Below are positions 36,640-48,849 of a DNA stretch of 64,000 nt, piece by piece. This DNA comes from Symsagittifera roscoffensis. Lineage: Eukaryota > Xenacoelomorpha > Acoela > Convolutidae. Position 1 is the first letter of the stretch; the number at the start of each line of letters is the position of its first letter. A program made the translations under genes and the position numbers. Below the pieces are notes generated by a model that did no database searches, had not been told where the DNA came from, and saw only the letters and a list, made by a program, of their open reading frames with translations. The stretch spans positions 19,764,509 through 19,828,508 of the forward strand of contig NC_087064.1 in the NCBI RefSeq assembly GCF_963678635.1, in the 5' to 3' direction.

Positions 36640-37300
36640 ATATCCAAGAACCAAGAGTCTTTTCAGAAGCTGTGTCTAGATACAAAATAGCAGTGGCTGA
36701 CTTCCATGGCTTTGGAGGTAAGTCTCTGGCAGCTATGGGAATATCGAATCTTGTTAAAAGGCCACAATCTTGCGAAGTTATTCCTGAACCGTGGGCTCTT
36801 GCTGGGAAGAGATATGAGACGGGACAAGTGAATCGGTTCAAAACGCGGTTTTTGCTGAAAAAGTCCATGCATGTGGAATGACTGAAGAGGATACTTCTGG
36901 CTTCAAAGGGAAAACTTGATCTTGTATTTCATCAGATGGATATTAAGTCAGCCTTCTTCAACTATCCACTAACAAAGACAGTAAATATTGAGCAGCCAGA
37001 GGGCTTCAGCAGCCTTAGCAACCAAGTAGGCGTCCTATAAAGATCTTGTGGCTGCGGCAAACAGAAAGTTACTGATGCCAGACGATGAGAACTTCCTGAT
37101 TTGATAATGGGTTCACTAGAAGCAGCAACAACTTCTGTTTGTTCACGAGGGGTGGAAAAAAGATGCACTGATCTATGGTGTCGTTTGACATCATCTTGGG
37201 CGCAGAAATCAATGTAGCGTTGGAGTTGACAAGTTGAGGGGCCGTTTCTTCAAACGATTTAAAATGAATGACAGTGGCTCATCGACCTGGTGTCTAAACT
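36640..37300 (+). pseudogene. Copia reverse transcriptase remnant
   Basis: KTFSEAVSRYKIAV starts a run through SNLVKRPQSCEVIPEPWAL and GKRYETGQVNRFKTRFL. After a stop, VFHQMDIKSAFFNYPL carries the first catalytic Asp in QMDIKSAF. SNNFCLFTR and DALIYGVV near 37120-37170 mark the palm, where the normal YVDD aspartates are lost. FKRFKMNDSG follows near 37250, as expected. Confidence 0.75.
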
Positions 37301-37497
37301 ACACTTCAAGCAGTCGCCTGAGGTAGTTTTGTGAAAAAATCACCCAGCTTGAAAGGTTGCAGGTAGCACTTCGGCCAAGCTGACTGTAAGCTACTGGTAA
37401 CACCAGCGGACATCGGTGCACAAATGTCAAAAAACGACTGCCCTGAAGTTAGGTGAGCAGAAGCAGTGCCGCTTAACTACTGTGGCGCTTAACTACT

Positions 37498-37848
37498 GTG
37501 GCGCAAATGACGCTTAACTACTGTGGCTCAAGTTTCTCGTTTCCTGGTGAATCCGCGAAGAGTGCACCAGCAGTCATCAAAAAGCACATCAATGTCAATT
37601 ACCTATTTGTTCGAGAACGAGTTGAAGGTGAGACAGTCGAATTCCAGTTTTGTCTTACCGCGACTATGGAAGCCGCCTTTTTAAGGAAAACCCTGAGAAA
37701 GAAAAAGGCGGATCAGCGTTGTCGAATCTTGTTAGGTTTCAACCTGACCTTGGACCAAATCATTTCAATCCGAGTGGTGGCGTTGAAGTCATTTTCAAGG
37801 TCAGTGAGAAGGTTTAAAAGAATCCGCTTGGGAGTCGACACTGATTAA
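37498..37848 (+). pseudogene. Copia RNase H C-terminal fragment
   Basis: A 116-codon open stretch includes KKHINVNYLFVRERVEGETV and FCLTATMEAAFLRKTLRKKK. It matches the conserved end of copia Pol, where a HIDIRYHFIRE-like block precedes an M-x-AD-x-L-T-K block. The start of RNase H is not recognisable. Confidence 0.7.
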
Positions 37849-37999
37849 AATAGTCAGGAATTAAATTTAGACCATGTAAACTAGTGACGACCACTCGCCA
37901 TTTACTCAGCATTGAGACAGCTGCTATCTTTCTGCTGCTTAAATTGTCAAATCGTTTTCATTTGTTATCTCAATTTTTTTCTCCAACAAAATCTCCTTA

Positions 38000-38815
38000 A
38001 TCATATGTTCAAACCTCAAGTTCAGTCTTAATCTCTAACCCCAGCCCGTAATCCTAGTTTCTCTGATTTTAAGCATGAACAACTCAAAAGATAACATGAA
38101 CAACTTGGTTAAAAGGTCTGCTCCGTGTGCTCTGCAAGATTTTTGTTAAGTTTTCGAAACTTTTAAAAAAATCAAACAAGGAGAAAAAAATGACAATTAT
38201 TTGTTACTTTGTTTTAAAAATATTCCTCACATGCAATTTTAAAAGAAAAATTATGTGATTTTGTCTCTAACAACGCATTAATGAGCGGAATTTTTTTACA
38301 ATTTTGAGTTGATCATTTCGCTTCATACATGTTAAAAGCACTATTAACATCGCGCGTTATTTGTCTTAAGCTGGCAGGTGTGAAACCTCGATGACTTCAC
38401 ATCAGATGATAGAAAAGGCTCGAGAAAAGATGCCGAAGTTGTTTCCAAGAATCCGCTCAAAAAGTCTGCAGCGATCTTTGTCTAGAGGAACAAATCACGC
38501 CTTCCAAATAAGCGAAGCATTCCATCTTTCTCAAAGTTGGAAAAACGATAAGCAAATATAAATAAAGCTGTTTCATGCTTCGAAATTTTTTTTTATCTTT
38601 CTATTAAACATATTAAAATTAAATCAAACAAATTTTACCAATCACTTACATTTTTTAAGAAAACAATTATATTAGAGCAGCAAAGGTATACCTGCTCAAG
38701 ATACTGCTAAAAGAGATATGAGCAATTCGCGGACAAACTTAATCGGGTTTTCCATGTTTAATTGTGCACCTATTTGATATTTACATCGAAATTTTTACAC
38801 TAGGCAGCTCATTAA
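38000..38815. other. Noncoding, nothing recognised
   Basis: AT-rich DNA beyond the 3' LTR remnant, without exons or repeats that I could identify. Confidence 0.3.
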
Positions 38816-38819
38816 ATGT

Positions 38820-39130
38820 CTAGGCTGCGTGCACTACGAGGCCAAACTGCAGTATGTGTAATGTAAGCGGATTTCTTAACAGGCATAAAAAAAGTAATTG
38901 TTGCTGAGTTCTCAATAATGCTATTTTTCTTTGATCTTCCTTGGTATTTTGGGTTCCACGGACAGATAGTTAGATAGAAAAACAACTAGTTAGAAAAATA
39001 GTTGAAAAAGTAAAGCACCAACATACTTTTTGTTCCAGATGTTTGTACGCGGAATCCACGGAAATTTTGCAAGTGAAATACACTTACGTTTTAGTCGTTT
39101 GCTTAAAGACTTGTCACTGGAATCCAGGGC
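38820..39130 (+). repeat. Dispersed repeat related to 16.4-17.5 kb
   Basis: It shares ACGAGGCCAAACTG, TGTAAGCGGATTT and TTTCTTTGATCTTC in order with 16390-16520, and has the GCGGAATCCAC motif near 39050. It is a diverged, shortened copy of that repeat. Confidence 0.6.
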
Positions 39131-39230
39131 GTTTGGTCTTGTAATTTTCAATGCTGGTTCAATTTAAAACAATCAATATATTTTGTATGTTAATGCGAAA
39201 TAGTTATCTCACCTAAATATGAAACAGTAA

Positions 39231-39322
39231 CATAATATTTATTTTTTGAACGGAAAGATGTACAAAACTGCTTGTATATAATATTTATTTTTCGAACGGA
39301 AAGATGTACAAAACTGCTTGTA
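39231..39322 (+). repeat. Tandem duplication of about 47 bp
   Basis: GAACGGAAAGATGTACAAAA occurs twice with its flanks (TAATATTTATTTTT before, CTGCTTGTAT after). Confidence 0.8.
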
Positions 39323-39329
39323 TCAGCGC

Positions 39330-40780
39330 AATGCTGATAATATTCCTACTGCTTTTTGAAGACATTTGGAGTAGTGTTCACTCTTAAAAAATGGATAATT
39401 AAGAAAAATGTTTTTTTTTCGAAACCATCCTCGCTCACACTATGTAAGAAAAAACTGTTTTTTATAGCAAAGTTTGAAGTAGACCACAAATTATGGCTCT
39501 TGAAGTAGAGGAAGAAAAAATTTCTCTTGTTTATACTTACATCGAACAACTTTGAACAAAATTTGTACGTAATGCACGAGATAGGAAAACTACAAGATCC
39601 ATGAGGATCACATGCTCTCCTACCCTAATCTTAAATAAGCAAGCTGATGGATGAAATTTAATTTAAAATATTCTTTTATTTCGATTTTACCGACTTCATA
39701 AAACGAAAGTTTGTTAATTTTAGCCTAGGGTAGACACCTAAAGATTCTAACTGGTTTTCAGGAACATTCCTAGAATGGGCATAGATTTCTTTCCTACGTT
39801 CTAAATTAGAAAAAAAAAGTTTTAAATTTTTGAAAATTTTTATAGGCTGAATGGAGGCACTACTTCCTCAAGATTTTAATCAGATAACTAAGATCACAAA
39901 GATTACACCCTACTAAAGTCAGGGGTAAAATAAAAAATCTCCAATCCGTAGAGCATGCATGAGATTACTATACTTAATACCAATAAACCGAAACCAATTT
40001 GGTGGGGAATTTGACATCCTGAAAAAATAGTCGCGCCAACTCTTCATTGTCAAAAATAATTTTTTTTTGTTGGGTGAACTATAGTTTGAGTTTCAGAACG
40101 AAAAAAATACACGTTTTTTCAGAGGAAAAACTTTGTTCTTTCAAAACGTTAAAAAGCTTTACACATCGATAACTCAAAGATGAGCGCTTAGGTTTAGTCT
40201 TTAAAGTAAAATTTTTGAGCAAAAACTTTTGAAAACTCTACTCGTAAGTTTTGTTAAATCTTCGTCAGCAAAGAAAAAATTTTATCGAAAACTTTTTGTT
40301 GTGAACGCTTTTTGTTGTGAAATTTTTGTTGTGAACGCTTAGAGTTGATAAGAAAATAAACCTAAGCAGTTCTTAATTATATACTTCATGAACAGTAAAA
40401 ATAGTCGCGCGTTGAAATATAGTCCTATTAATATCGTAGTTCTGCTTAAAGCAAACATATCGCACAATTTTTCTTGCTTTATATACAAAATTATTAGGGA
40501 GCTATAACTCCTACAACAGTATATTGGAATTCGTTTCGGATTATGGGTTCAAAAGTATATGCTTGGGGACATGATGTCTTGATTTTGAAGTTTTATCGCA
40601 TTGCTTTCAAACTTTGGTTCTTACAAATCTACCTGATTCGAAAACATCAATTTTGAATCTATGTATTGGCTTAACACTTGCATGAAAAAGGAAATTTGAT
40701 GTCTGATTGAATTTACTTCTATGAACTGAGAGCATTTTTGCTAAAAAATTATTATAAAACTGGACAAAATTTGTCTAAAT
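39330..40780. other. Noncoding, small tandem repeat
   Basis: TTTTTGTTGTGAACGC-like units are repeated about three times near 40290-40340. No exon was seen. Confidence 0.35.
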
Positions 40781-41940
40781 TAAGAAGTTAATTGAAACTT
40801 ATTGACTTTAAGCCAGGTGCAGACGGCGCTAGAACCATTATTAAAATCTTTCATAGGGCAATTGATACCTGTAAAAATTGTTTCGTCGGCAAAAAAAACT
40901 TCGTTTTTTGTACATGCTTTTGGAAGATTTTTTAACATAGATCAGAAAAAGCAGAGAAACTAAACGTTGTGGAACGGCACAATTAATGTTTCGCCAGCTT
41001 GTGTGACAGCATTCTATTGTAGCATTTTTTAGGCTTCAGATAGCCTACCAACCATTCTAATGTATTACCACCTATTCTGTACATTTCTAGCTGTTTGAAT
41101 AAAACCGATTGATCCAGGGTATCGAAAGATTTGTCAGATAAAAAACTCTTAGTCTTTCAATTACTTCAAATATGGCATCAATTGTGCCATGTTTTCCCGA
41201 AAACACCGAATTAGTTGACGTAAATAACAGAATTCGATTACAGAAATCTGGAATCTCTGTTGTGCAATCAACGTTATAGTGTCTTGCTTAATGCTGTTAA
41301 TAGAGCAGTTGGTCTATAAATACTTGCTTCCAAATTGGATCGTTCCTTGGAAGATGGCAGACTAACTGCATTTTTAGCATTTCAGGAATTTCAGTATATT
41401 TGAGCGATTTTTTAATCAGAACGGTCAGTGGTGGCGCAATTGACTATGTACTGGTTTTGACTACAAGATTATTCATTTTATCGCTGCCTAATTATTCCTT
41501 ATTTTTCGTGTTTGAGATCTATGTTGTAGTTCCTGTATATCAACTATAGACATCTGCATGGAAAAAGTTGGTTCATTAATCAAAAGATAACCAATCACAA
41601 CTGGTATTTTAACAGCTACCAAAGCAACCAAGGTTATTCATTTCATGTAGTGTTTACTAAAGTCACATTTTTGGTAAAATATGACCAATCAACGTGTCAA
41701 TTTGACTACCAAGTTTATTAGGTTCCCGTATAAGCTGACCGAAATCAGTAAATTCAACTCAATCTAGATATTTTGCTGAAAGCTTGTTCTTTTCAACTCA
41801 ATGTAGAAATCGCCAATAATTGTCACATGATATGATTTTGCGGCCAAAATTTTCATCTCTTTTGGCTTATCAAATTTTGGCTGATTAAACACCACGATAA
41901 ATAGAAAATTTGCTTCTTATTATATTATTTCAACTTTGAT
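40780..41940 (-). pseudogene. Decayed LINE, RT and endonuclease parts, copy 1
   Basis: On the minus strand, HGTIDAIFEVIERLR followed by DKSFDTLDQSVLFKQLEMYR and GGNTLEWLVGYL (about 41200-41020) match the RT region around the first catalytic Asp in LINEs (normally KAFDxxDH). Upstream, IPEMLKMQLV and PRNDP near 41340-41390 fit the segment before NYRPIS. At 41648-41940 an endonuclease fragment repeats the one at 42745-43035. Frameshifts are frequent. Confidence 0.65.
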
Positions 41941-43330
41941 GACTACAAGGTTACTCTTTTTATCACTGCCTAATGATTCCTTATATCTCGAGTTTGAGAG
42001 CATTTGTTGCAATTCCTGTATATCAACTTTAAATAGCTGAATGGAAAAAGTTGGTTCGTTAATCAAAAGATAACCAATCACAACTGGTATTTTAACAGCT
42101 ACCAAAGCAAACAAATTAGCGAGAAATTGATTCGATTTGGACGCTGTTTTCTCCACGGAAGAAGTGGTCTCACAAAAAGATTTTAGTTTTGAGCAGAAGC
42201 TCAGTTTTTGCGATTGATTCTTTTGAGTTCACTGTCTGAATTATACGTGAGCCTCCACTCATCCAAACGCAACTTAAAATTAATATAGTAAATATCTTTC
42301 TTACAATTACGAACAAATTTTCCAATTTCACTTAAAAATTCAAATAGAAAACTCGCTGCTGGCTTAATTTGATTTTTCGAACAATTCTGGTGTGCCAGAT
42401 TTGTTTTGGATATGAGATTTTTTATATATTTTGAAAACCAAAGAAATTTAGGTTTCTTTACCGAAAGCAATCACTTAGTTTGACAAGTGGTTCAAAATTT
42501 TCTACAACGGTTGAGTAAATATTTTGAAACACTTTGAACAAATCTGACACATAACTGAAATCAAAATCAGCTGTTTCGAGCTTCACTGTTAATAGGTAAT
42601 TATTATTTTTTAGTATGTACGGCTATACTACAATGGATGTATCGTGAAAAATGAAAAGTTGTGAAATTCGTACTTCTTCCCTTTACCGAAAATGTGAGTA
42701 AATTGGATAATGATCTGAGAATGTTTGATTAAAATTTACTAAGGTGTTTACTAAAATCACATTTCTCGTAAAATATGACTAATCAACGTGTCACTTTGAC
42801 TACCAAGTCTATTAGGTTCCTGTATAGGCTGATTGAATTCACTAAGTTCAACTAAATCTGATATTTTGCTGAAAGCTTGTTCTTTTCAAATCAAGTTGAA
42901 ATCGCCAATAATTATCGCAGGATATGATTTTGCGGCAGAAACGTTCAACTCTTTTGGCTTATCAAATTTTGGCTGATTAAACACCACAATAAATAGAACA
43001 TTTGCTTCTTGACATATTATTTAAGCTTTGATGAACTTGTCTAAATCGGATGATAGTTCATCTATAAATTTAGTTTTAATTGTGTATTGAACCATTACAC
43101 CTCCACATCTGTAATTTCTTGTTTGTTAATTAAATTGCTATAACCAGACATCTTAAAGCAGTTGGGGTTATCATCAGTTAAAAGCCATGTTTCATTTAGA
43201 CATTTTATATGTGGTGATGACTCGAGTTAATTAATACGTGCTTCCAGTTGATTGAGATGCTTACGTGAGGAGCTATATTTAAATGATCCAAAATAGCATC
43301 GTGGGTTAAAGGTTTTTAAAAACTTTAGTC
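41920..43330 (-). pseudogene. Decayed LINE, endonuclease part, copy 2
   Basis: The minus-strand reading gives KCLNETWLLTDDNPNCF near 43190 (the L-x-E-T-W-L catalytic Glu motif of the apurinic-like endonuclease) and VVFNQPKF, then AIIIGDFNL near 42900 (the GDFN motif). The block 42745-43035 is about 85 percent identical to 41648-41940. The block 42030-42110 repeats 41550-41630. Two LINE copies, or an internal duplication, therefore overlap here. All frames are broken. Confidence 0.65.
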
Positions 43331-43334
43331 AAAA

Positions 43335-45350
43335 GCTTCCTTATCCATAGCTTTTTCGGTTCTTCGACCTAAAAAGTATTGCCTTCAGATTTTGCGCTGC
43401 ATAGCATCTCCTATGATTTCCATGACATAGGCAACACATACTGAGGATTACCTTTCGTGCCTTCAGTTAACTCAGCATAGAATCATCTTTAAACAAATTT
43501 GGGGTAGTTGTGAACCGCTTAAGGGATGTTAGATATGTAAATGAGGTTACATTGATGACATTTCTTGTGTACAGTAGGGATGGCATTGGAGTGCTAACTT
43601 TTGAAGCTTCTGGAATATGCTTGTTGTTTAAGCTCTTTTTCTTATTAGGAATGTCGTTCTGCATTCGTGCCCTTTTTTCCTAGCAAAATCTTTGAGTTAG
43701 TCGATGTCCTTCTTCGAGTTGAAAACTGTGAACATTTCGTTTCCATTTTTGATGATCTGGTTGATAAATTATTGGTAGTTACAATGACATATTTTTCATC
43801 AGCAAAATTTTTCAAACTGTGTATCATATTTGCTCAGCCTCTCGTGAATAAATACCGGTCTCTGGTCATTGGGATTCAAAAAAATCTCTTGTAATTGCTT
43901 CCTGTTTCAAATGGGGTGTTTTTACTCGTTATATAAGAACTTCACTACTACACCTGGGGGTTCGCGAATGTATCACGACTGAGTGGATGAAACGCATTTA
44001 ATGATGCGCTTCCACACTTTTATAAAAAAAATCACATAAGAACTAACATTTAACAGATATTTTTCCATGGAAACCCAGTGCGTGCAGCAAAATCTTTGTC
44101 GTTTGTTTTGATTGATAAATCACCATTGTTTTTAATTCTTTGGACCTTTTTCTCCGTGTTAATTCTTTATAGTATCTTAATATGTGATTTAAGAGCGAGG
44201 TATCTTTTGATTTAAGAGCGAGATTTAAGAGCGAAGTATCTTTTGGACGGGTACTTTATTGGCTGAGATCCTCTCGTGTGGGATCCAAAAGAAGGGATAT
44301 TTTGTGATGTTTAAGATTTGACCGCCGAAATGAGTTTGTGACTGTCAAATTGGCTTTTCTGACGGAAAGTTTGAACAAAACAGCTTACAGCAGGTCTAGT
44401 CGTTAAGGTAGGGTAATTGGAAGAAGGACCTTGCAATAAAGGAAAGAAAGGTAAAATTGAGGAAAACCAATTCACATTTTGATAATTCATTGTTACATCA
44501 CACCAGAGCATATTTCACACTGTATTCTTAAAGCGTTGTGTTTGGAAGCTTCAAATAGGCTAACAGTCAAATTACTAGTGTTTCAACGTGCATTGTTCAC
44601 CGCGAATGCTTGGAAACTTTAATGAAGATGTCATAGTAGTTGAAAGTGAAGGCCAAAGTCTGATTCCCGATAGACTGTATGATGACTAAAATTTTACTGT
44701 ATGATGACTAAGATTTGAACTTTTGAGTTGAACTCACTTTTGTTACCTTAGACTTTATTACCTTAAAGGAGGAAGGAACTTTTTAGCTAACCGTAAAGGA
44801 GGGAATAGGTTACCTTATAAAGGTCTAATCGTATCGACCATCCCTGACTAACATTCAAACTGGGCCTATATTGAGCTACCAAAGATGGCGTGCAAAAACG
44901 GTGTAACGTTTGCTTGGAAGAATACAACGATTGAAGGTCCTCAGTTGAAGTAATCTCGCTAAAAAAATTCCGAAGAGTTAATTTCCTCAAAACTACAAAA
45001 CTCTCCAGGTAATAAGCCTTCAAGGTTGGACTAATTTTGTTTTCAGTTGTGTTTCTTAATACTTGCATTAAAAATGGTTCAATTAGGAATGCTTTAATGC
45101 CAAATTTTAATTTTTATGTTGCACATTTCAAACCATACGTTTTTTATGGATTACAAACCATATTCTTTTCCCCAGCCTCGCGGTTCATAAATGTTTATGT
45201 GCGATGCAGTTTTTATTGCACTGTGGCAACTTTATATTAGTTATCTTTAAATCTGCAAAAAACCACAAAAGCACGTGGTAAATAGCCAAAATAACTTTTG
45301 GTAGCTACATCGACTATTTAAGAGCCAAACTAAATCACTTTATCTAAGCA
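43335..45350. other. Noncoding or unrecognised, possible LINE ORF1 relic
   Basis: Directly upstream (minus strand) of the LINE endonuclease, 43467-43827 holds two short minus-strand ORFs rich in Ser, Thr and Lys that could be remains of its ORF1. No motif confirms this. Short repeats GATTTAAGAGCGA occur near 44190-44240. The remainder shows nothing recognisable. Confidence 0.3.
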
Positions 45351-45352
45351 TC

Positions 45353-46441
45353 CCCGCACTGACAAAAATGGATTAAGATCAATTTTAGTATGAAAAAAGT
45401 ACGTTGATTAAATTTAGATCGATTTTAGTATGAAAAAACTACGAAGATTAAATAAAAAAGATGAAGATTGATTTGGATCGATTTAAAATCGATTTAAATT
45501 GATCTTAAATCCCAGCTAAAAAAATTGATGCAAATCGATTTTAAATCAATTTAGATGCATTTTGTTCAGTTTGATCTTGTTTTTATTTTTAAGGGGATTA
45601 AAACGGATTTAAATCGACTTTTTTGATCCGAGATTTATCAGTTTCGAATTTTTATTGCATTTATTCAATGCCTATCATTTTTCATTTTACATCCATAGCG
45701 TATAGCGTATTGTAGCATAAAAAAGACCAAACGAAAATACCAAAATATTGATAAAATTCTATAATTCTCTTGTATATTTTGAGTTCAAAAACTTATCTAC
45801 AATGATCCTTTTTTTCTTGATTCGTTTTATCCGAAGTTTTGCCCGAAATCTGATTTATCTTCAAAATTTTCTATGATTTAATTGCATATTTTTCTGACTC
45901 TTTTCTTGTTTGTTACATAGGATTTACAATAATTTTCTATAATTACATTGTCTATTTTCGAGCTTAAAATCTGATTTCATTGGATTTACAAAAATTTTCG
46001 ATAATTACATTGCCTATTTTCGAGCTTAAATTCTATAACATATGGCACGAGTGTTTATATTTAAAAAATTGAGAATAAAAAAATCCAACAGTTTTTTACA
46101 GGGTGTTTTTTTCGCCTTGTTGGCAAAAAAATTGAATTTAGTGGGTCTGAAAATCCATCCAAATCGATTTAAATCAATTTTTTAGACACTTAAGTCGATT
46201 TAAAATTTTCAAAAAGATCGATTTAAAATGGATTTAAGTGAGTTTTGGATGGATTTTGGTGAGTCGGAAAATCCATCCAAATCGATATTTCAGACACTTA
46301 AATCGATTTAAAATTTTCAAAAAAAATCGATTTAAATCGATTTAAAATCCATTTAAGTTCGTAAAATGTACATTGTTAATCGATTTGGATCGATTTAAAA
46401 TCAATTTAAATCGATCCGAAACCATTTTTTATCAGTGCGGG
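45353..46441. mobile_element. Fold-back/MITE-like element with ATCGATTTAAAT arms
   Basis: The ends CCCGCACTGACAAAAATGG (45353) and CCATTTTTTATCAGTGCGGG (to 46441) are inverted repeats of about 20 bp. Inside both ends lie arrays of the self-complementary motif ATCGATTTAAAT and variants (45400-45620 and 46150-46425). The core of about 500 bp is AT-rich and contains a direct repeat of about 65 bp (45920-46030). No transposase ORF is present, so it is nonautonomous. A target-site duplication is not evident. Confidence 0.7.
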
Positions 46442-47400
46442 TCAGTCTTAAGACATGTGTTATGTTCGATCTCACATTATTACACTGACGGTTTTATGAA
46501 ATTGGCAAACAAGAAGAAGACATGCACGAGATTGTCAAACTTTTTCCAAAATTTACTTTGCTTTTGTGCAGATTCCTTTAGTTCTCACAAATTTCAAATA
46601 ATCCTTCTTAAAATAGTTGGTCTCTAGCGAGAAACTCTACGCTAAGTTGGATGCTTTCCACCAAAAATCTGCAATGATTTGATATTTTGATCATCAACTT
46701 CAAACAATATCATAATCATAAGTAAAACAAAATTGCTATAGAAAAAAATTAGCTTTATGCTACACTCGAGGAAACGATTTCAGCCTGGACACTTGGATAT
46801 GTTTTTTTTGCTCGACGAAGGCCCCTGTTTTAAACCTCAGCAAAGTTATTAACTGTTAGAAATAACAACCTCAGTAAAAAAAAACGTTTTCTTCAAGTAT
46901 AAAAATTGTTTGATTCATTGAATTTCAAAAATCGTATAAACTATTTTACAATATTTTTTATTTACAATTTAATAAACAATTTACATTTTAAAAAAGACAA
47001 TTTCTGTATCGAAGACTTGAGCAAAATTCTTGAACAAATTTCTGGATGACTTGAACAAAATTCGTTTTGTGTAACGTTGAATCAGTTTGAGATTTAGTTC
47101 TATGAAATTTTTAGAAACGAATTTAAGTGATTGATGCCATTGGGAAAAATAGTTGCAACCAACAGTCGACAGGAAAACAATTCGACTCAGGTAGTTTTGC
47201 TATCGGGAATCAGACCCTAATTTCAAAAAGAAATTGAGCAAACCTTCTCTCTATGAAAAATCTATTACCTAAACAAAAAAAAAATATTTTTTAGAATTCC
47301 GATCAAAACTCCTAAACACAATTCAACCCAAGGTTTTTTCAACCCCGCTTTTTAACCAACCAACACGAATCTTGCTCTGATTATTTATCTCTGATAACTA
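46442..47400. other. Noncoding, downstream of the helicase-like gene
   Basis: AT-rich DNA. It lies 3' of the minus-strand gene that ends at 47436 and may contain its 3' UTR. Nothing else was recognised. Confidence 0.3.
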
Positions 47401-47435
47401 TATATGATTTACTTTATACTCTTCTTGCGATTGAA

Positions 47436-48849
47436 TTAATCTTTTTTGTATTCTTTTTTTTCTTCTATCTCTTTGAGAAGGACTTCACTGAGCCAGTTTG
47501 CCCAACGTTGGCTATCTTTATTGCCTTTGACCAGGGTTAGCTCTCTTACCTCCTCTGCAGCTGACCCAAACTCATTAAGTGCATTTCTAAACAGTCTATA
47601 CATTATTTCTTCGTTTCGTTTCAACATGCATTCGATGATCTTGAAACTTCTAAATTTTATTGGCCACCTAAATGCTTCCGTGATGCCTTGTTCTATTTCG
47701 GTCCAGCAATCATTTTCCTGACCTTGGTCTAGACATATATCTACAAGATGGCTGATAGCTTCGAAGTCTTTGTTCGTTTTCGTCACCATTGACAGCAAAG
47801 ATTCCTTCCTTTCGCCACCTTCTATTATGTAATTCCTTTTCACAATTAGTCCAATCATCTGCGAACCTGAGACACCAATCAGTGATGTCAGAGTTCCCAT
47901 CGCATGTTTGATTCCGTCGCCCGATCCACAGAAACATGCTTCGTACAGAATGTTTTGTTGATTATCCAGAATGCTAGACTGAATGGTTTCCTGAGGAACT
48001 GGGTTAAGTTTGAAGAACCTTTGTAGAAACTTTTGAAACTGGGTTATGTTATTAATGTATCCCCTCTCGTAGCCAGTTTGAAGCCAGTCGATAACATCTT
48101 CAACCGAGAAATAACTTTCAACGCTCCATCCTGTGTTTTCGTCAAATAATTCGCTGAATTTGACATCTTTCCTTTTTCCCATCACCTGCCGGAAGGTCTT
48201 TGTAATGGCTAATTTGAACAGTTCAAACTGACCTGTTGTATGGTACTTGCTCAGCAGTTGTTTTATGGACTTGACGTCTTCTTGTTGTACCATTATGGCA
48301 AATCGATCTGCAATGTTTTTTAGGGTGACATCTTTGGCTGCTCTGTTATCAGCATCAGTGTCGGATGAAGATAGCAAAATGTGCTCATCTTCAGCATTTT
48401 TGGCCACGCCACTCAAATGTTCTTTCAACTTATTCGACATCACAACGATCGACAGCGACAATTGAGCCCTCGTTGTTGCGGCTAATAATGATGTCGCTTC
48501 TGATATTGACAGTTTTTCTTTTGTTTCTTCAGTGAAAAGAATCACCATTACGTGAGGTTTTTCAAATCCAGTGAACTTTAGGTCGACTAGACTTTTATCG
48601 AATCTGTTCTGGAAAACTAATTCGCCTTTGCGTTTATCGCATTTCAATTGATCTTCATTGAATTCTAAGGGGAAAGATTCGTGTTTGAACGTGATGATAG
48701 CACAATGCTTGCCCGTTTGGTATTTTTTCCGCCATTCGGCTACTTGTGTCACAACTTCCTCCGTTTTTGAGCAGTGGTAGAATTTGATATCTTCGTCGTA
48801 TTCGTAGTCTGGTGAAATGACACTGCTGCTGGTTCCACATATGTGTTTC
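47436..48849 (-). CDS. Terminal exon of an SF1 helicase-like protein (5' incomplete)
   Basis: A single frame of about 470 codons ends in TAA, by far the longest host-like ORF here, with balanced codon use. No in-frame ATG precedes the conserved region. A candidate acceptor (TTTCTTATTCAAG, AG at 48851-48850) marks the 5' end, so earlier exons are missing. The first 130 residues resemble the C-terminal core of a superfamily 1 (UvrD/Upf1-type) NTPase: GKHCAIITFKHES as motif IV, FTGFEKPHVMVILF as motif V, and SLLAATTRAQLSLSIVV with Thr-Arg as motif VI. The remaining 300 residues look helical, with weak repeat-like segments (NILYEACFCGSGDGIKHAMG, SFKIIECMLKRNEEIM). A Lys/Glu-rich tail ends the protein. 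Walker A and B would lie in upstream exons not found in this window. Confidence 0.6.

Larger units (their letters stand above)
35028..37990 (+). mobile_element. Decayed Ty1/copia LTR retrotransposon
   Basis: Protease, integrase, reverse transcriptase and RNase H relics follow in the Ty1/copia order (integrase before RT) on the plus strand. Candidate LTR remains are 35028-35165 and about 37826-37975. They share GGAGTCGAAACTGATCAAA-like starts and the later block CTTAAATTGACA or CTTAAATTGTCA, and are otherwise strongly diverged. At about 2.96 kb the copy is much shorter than the usual 5 kb or so and has no recognisable gag. Stops and frameshifts are numerous. The base composition is more balanced than the surroundings. 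Confidence 0.8.

Noticed and set aside
44645-47225. Terminal inverted repeats of a 2.5-kb transposon (CTATCGGGAATCAGAC pair)
   Set aside because: Only 16 bp match, with no similarity beyond and another complete fold-back element lying between.
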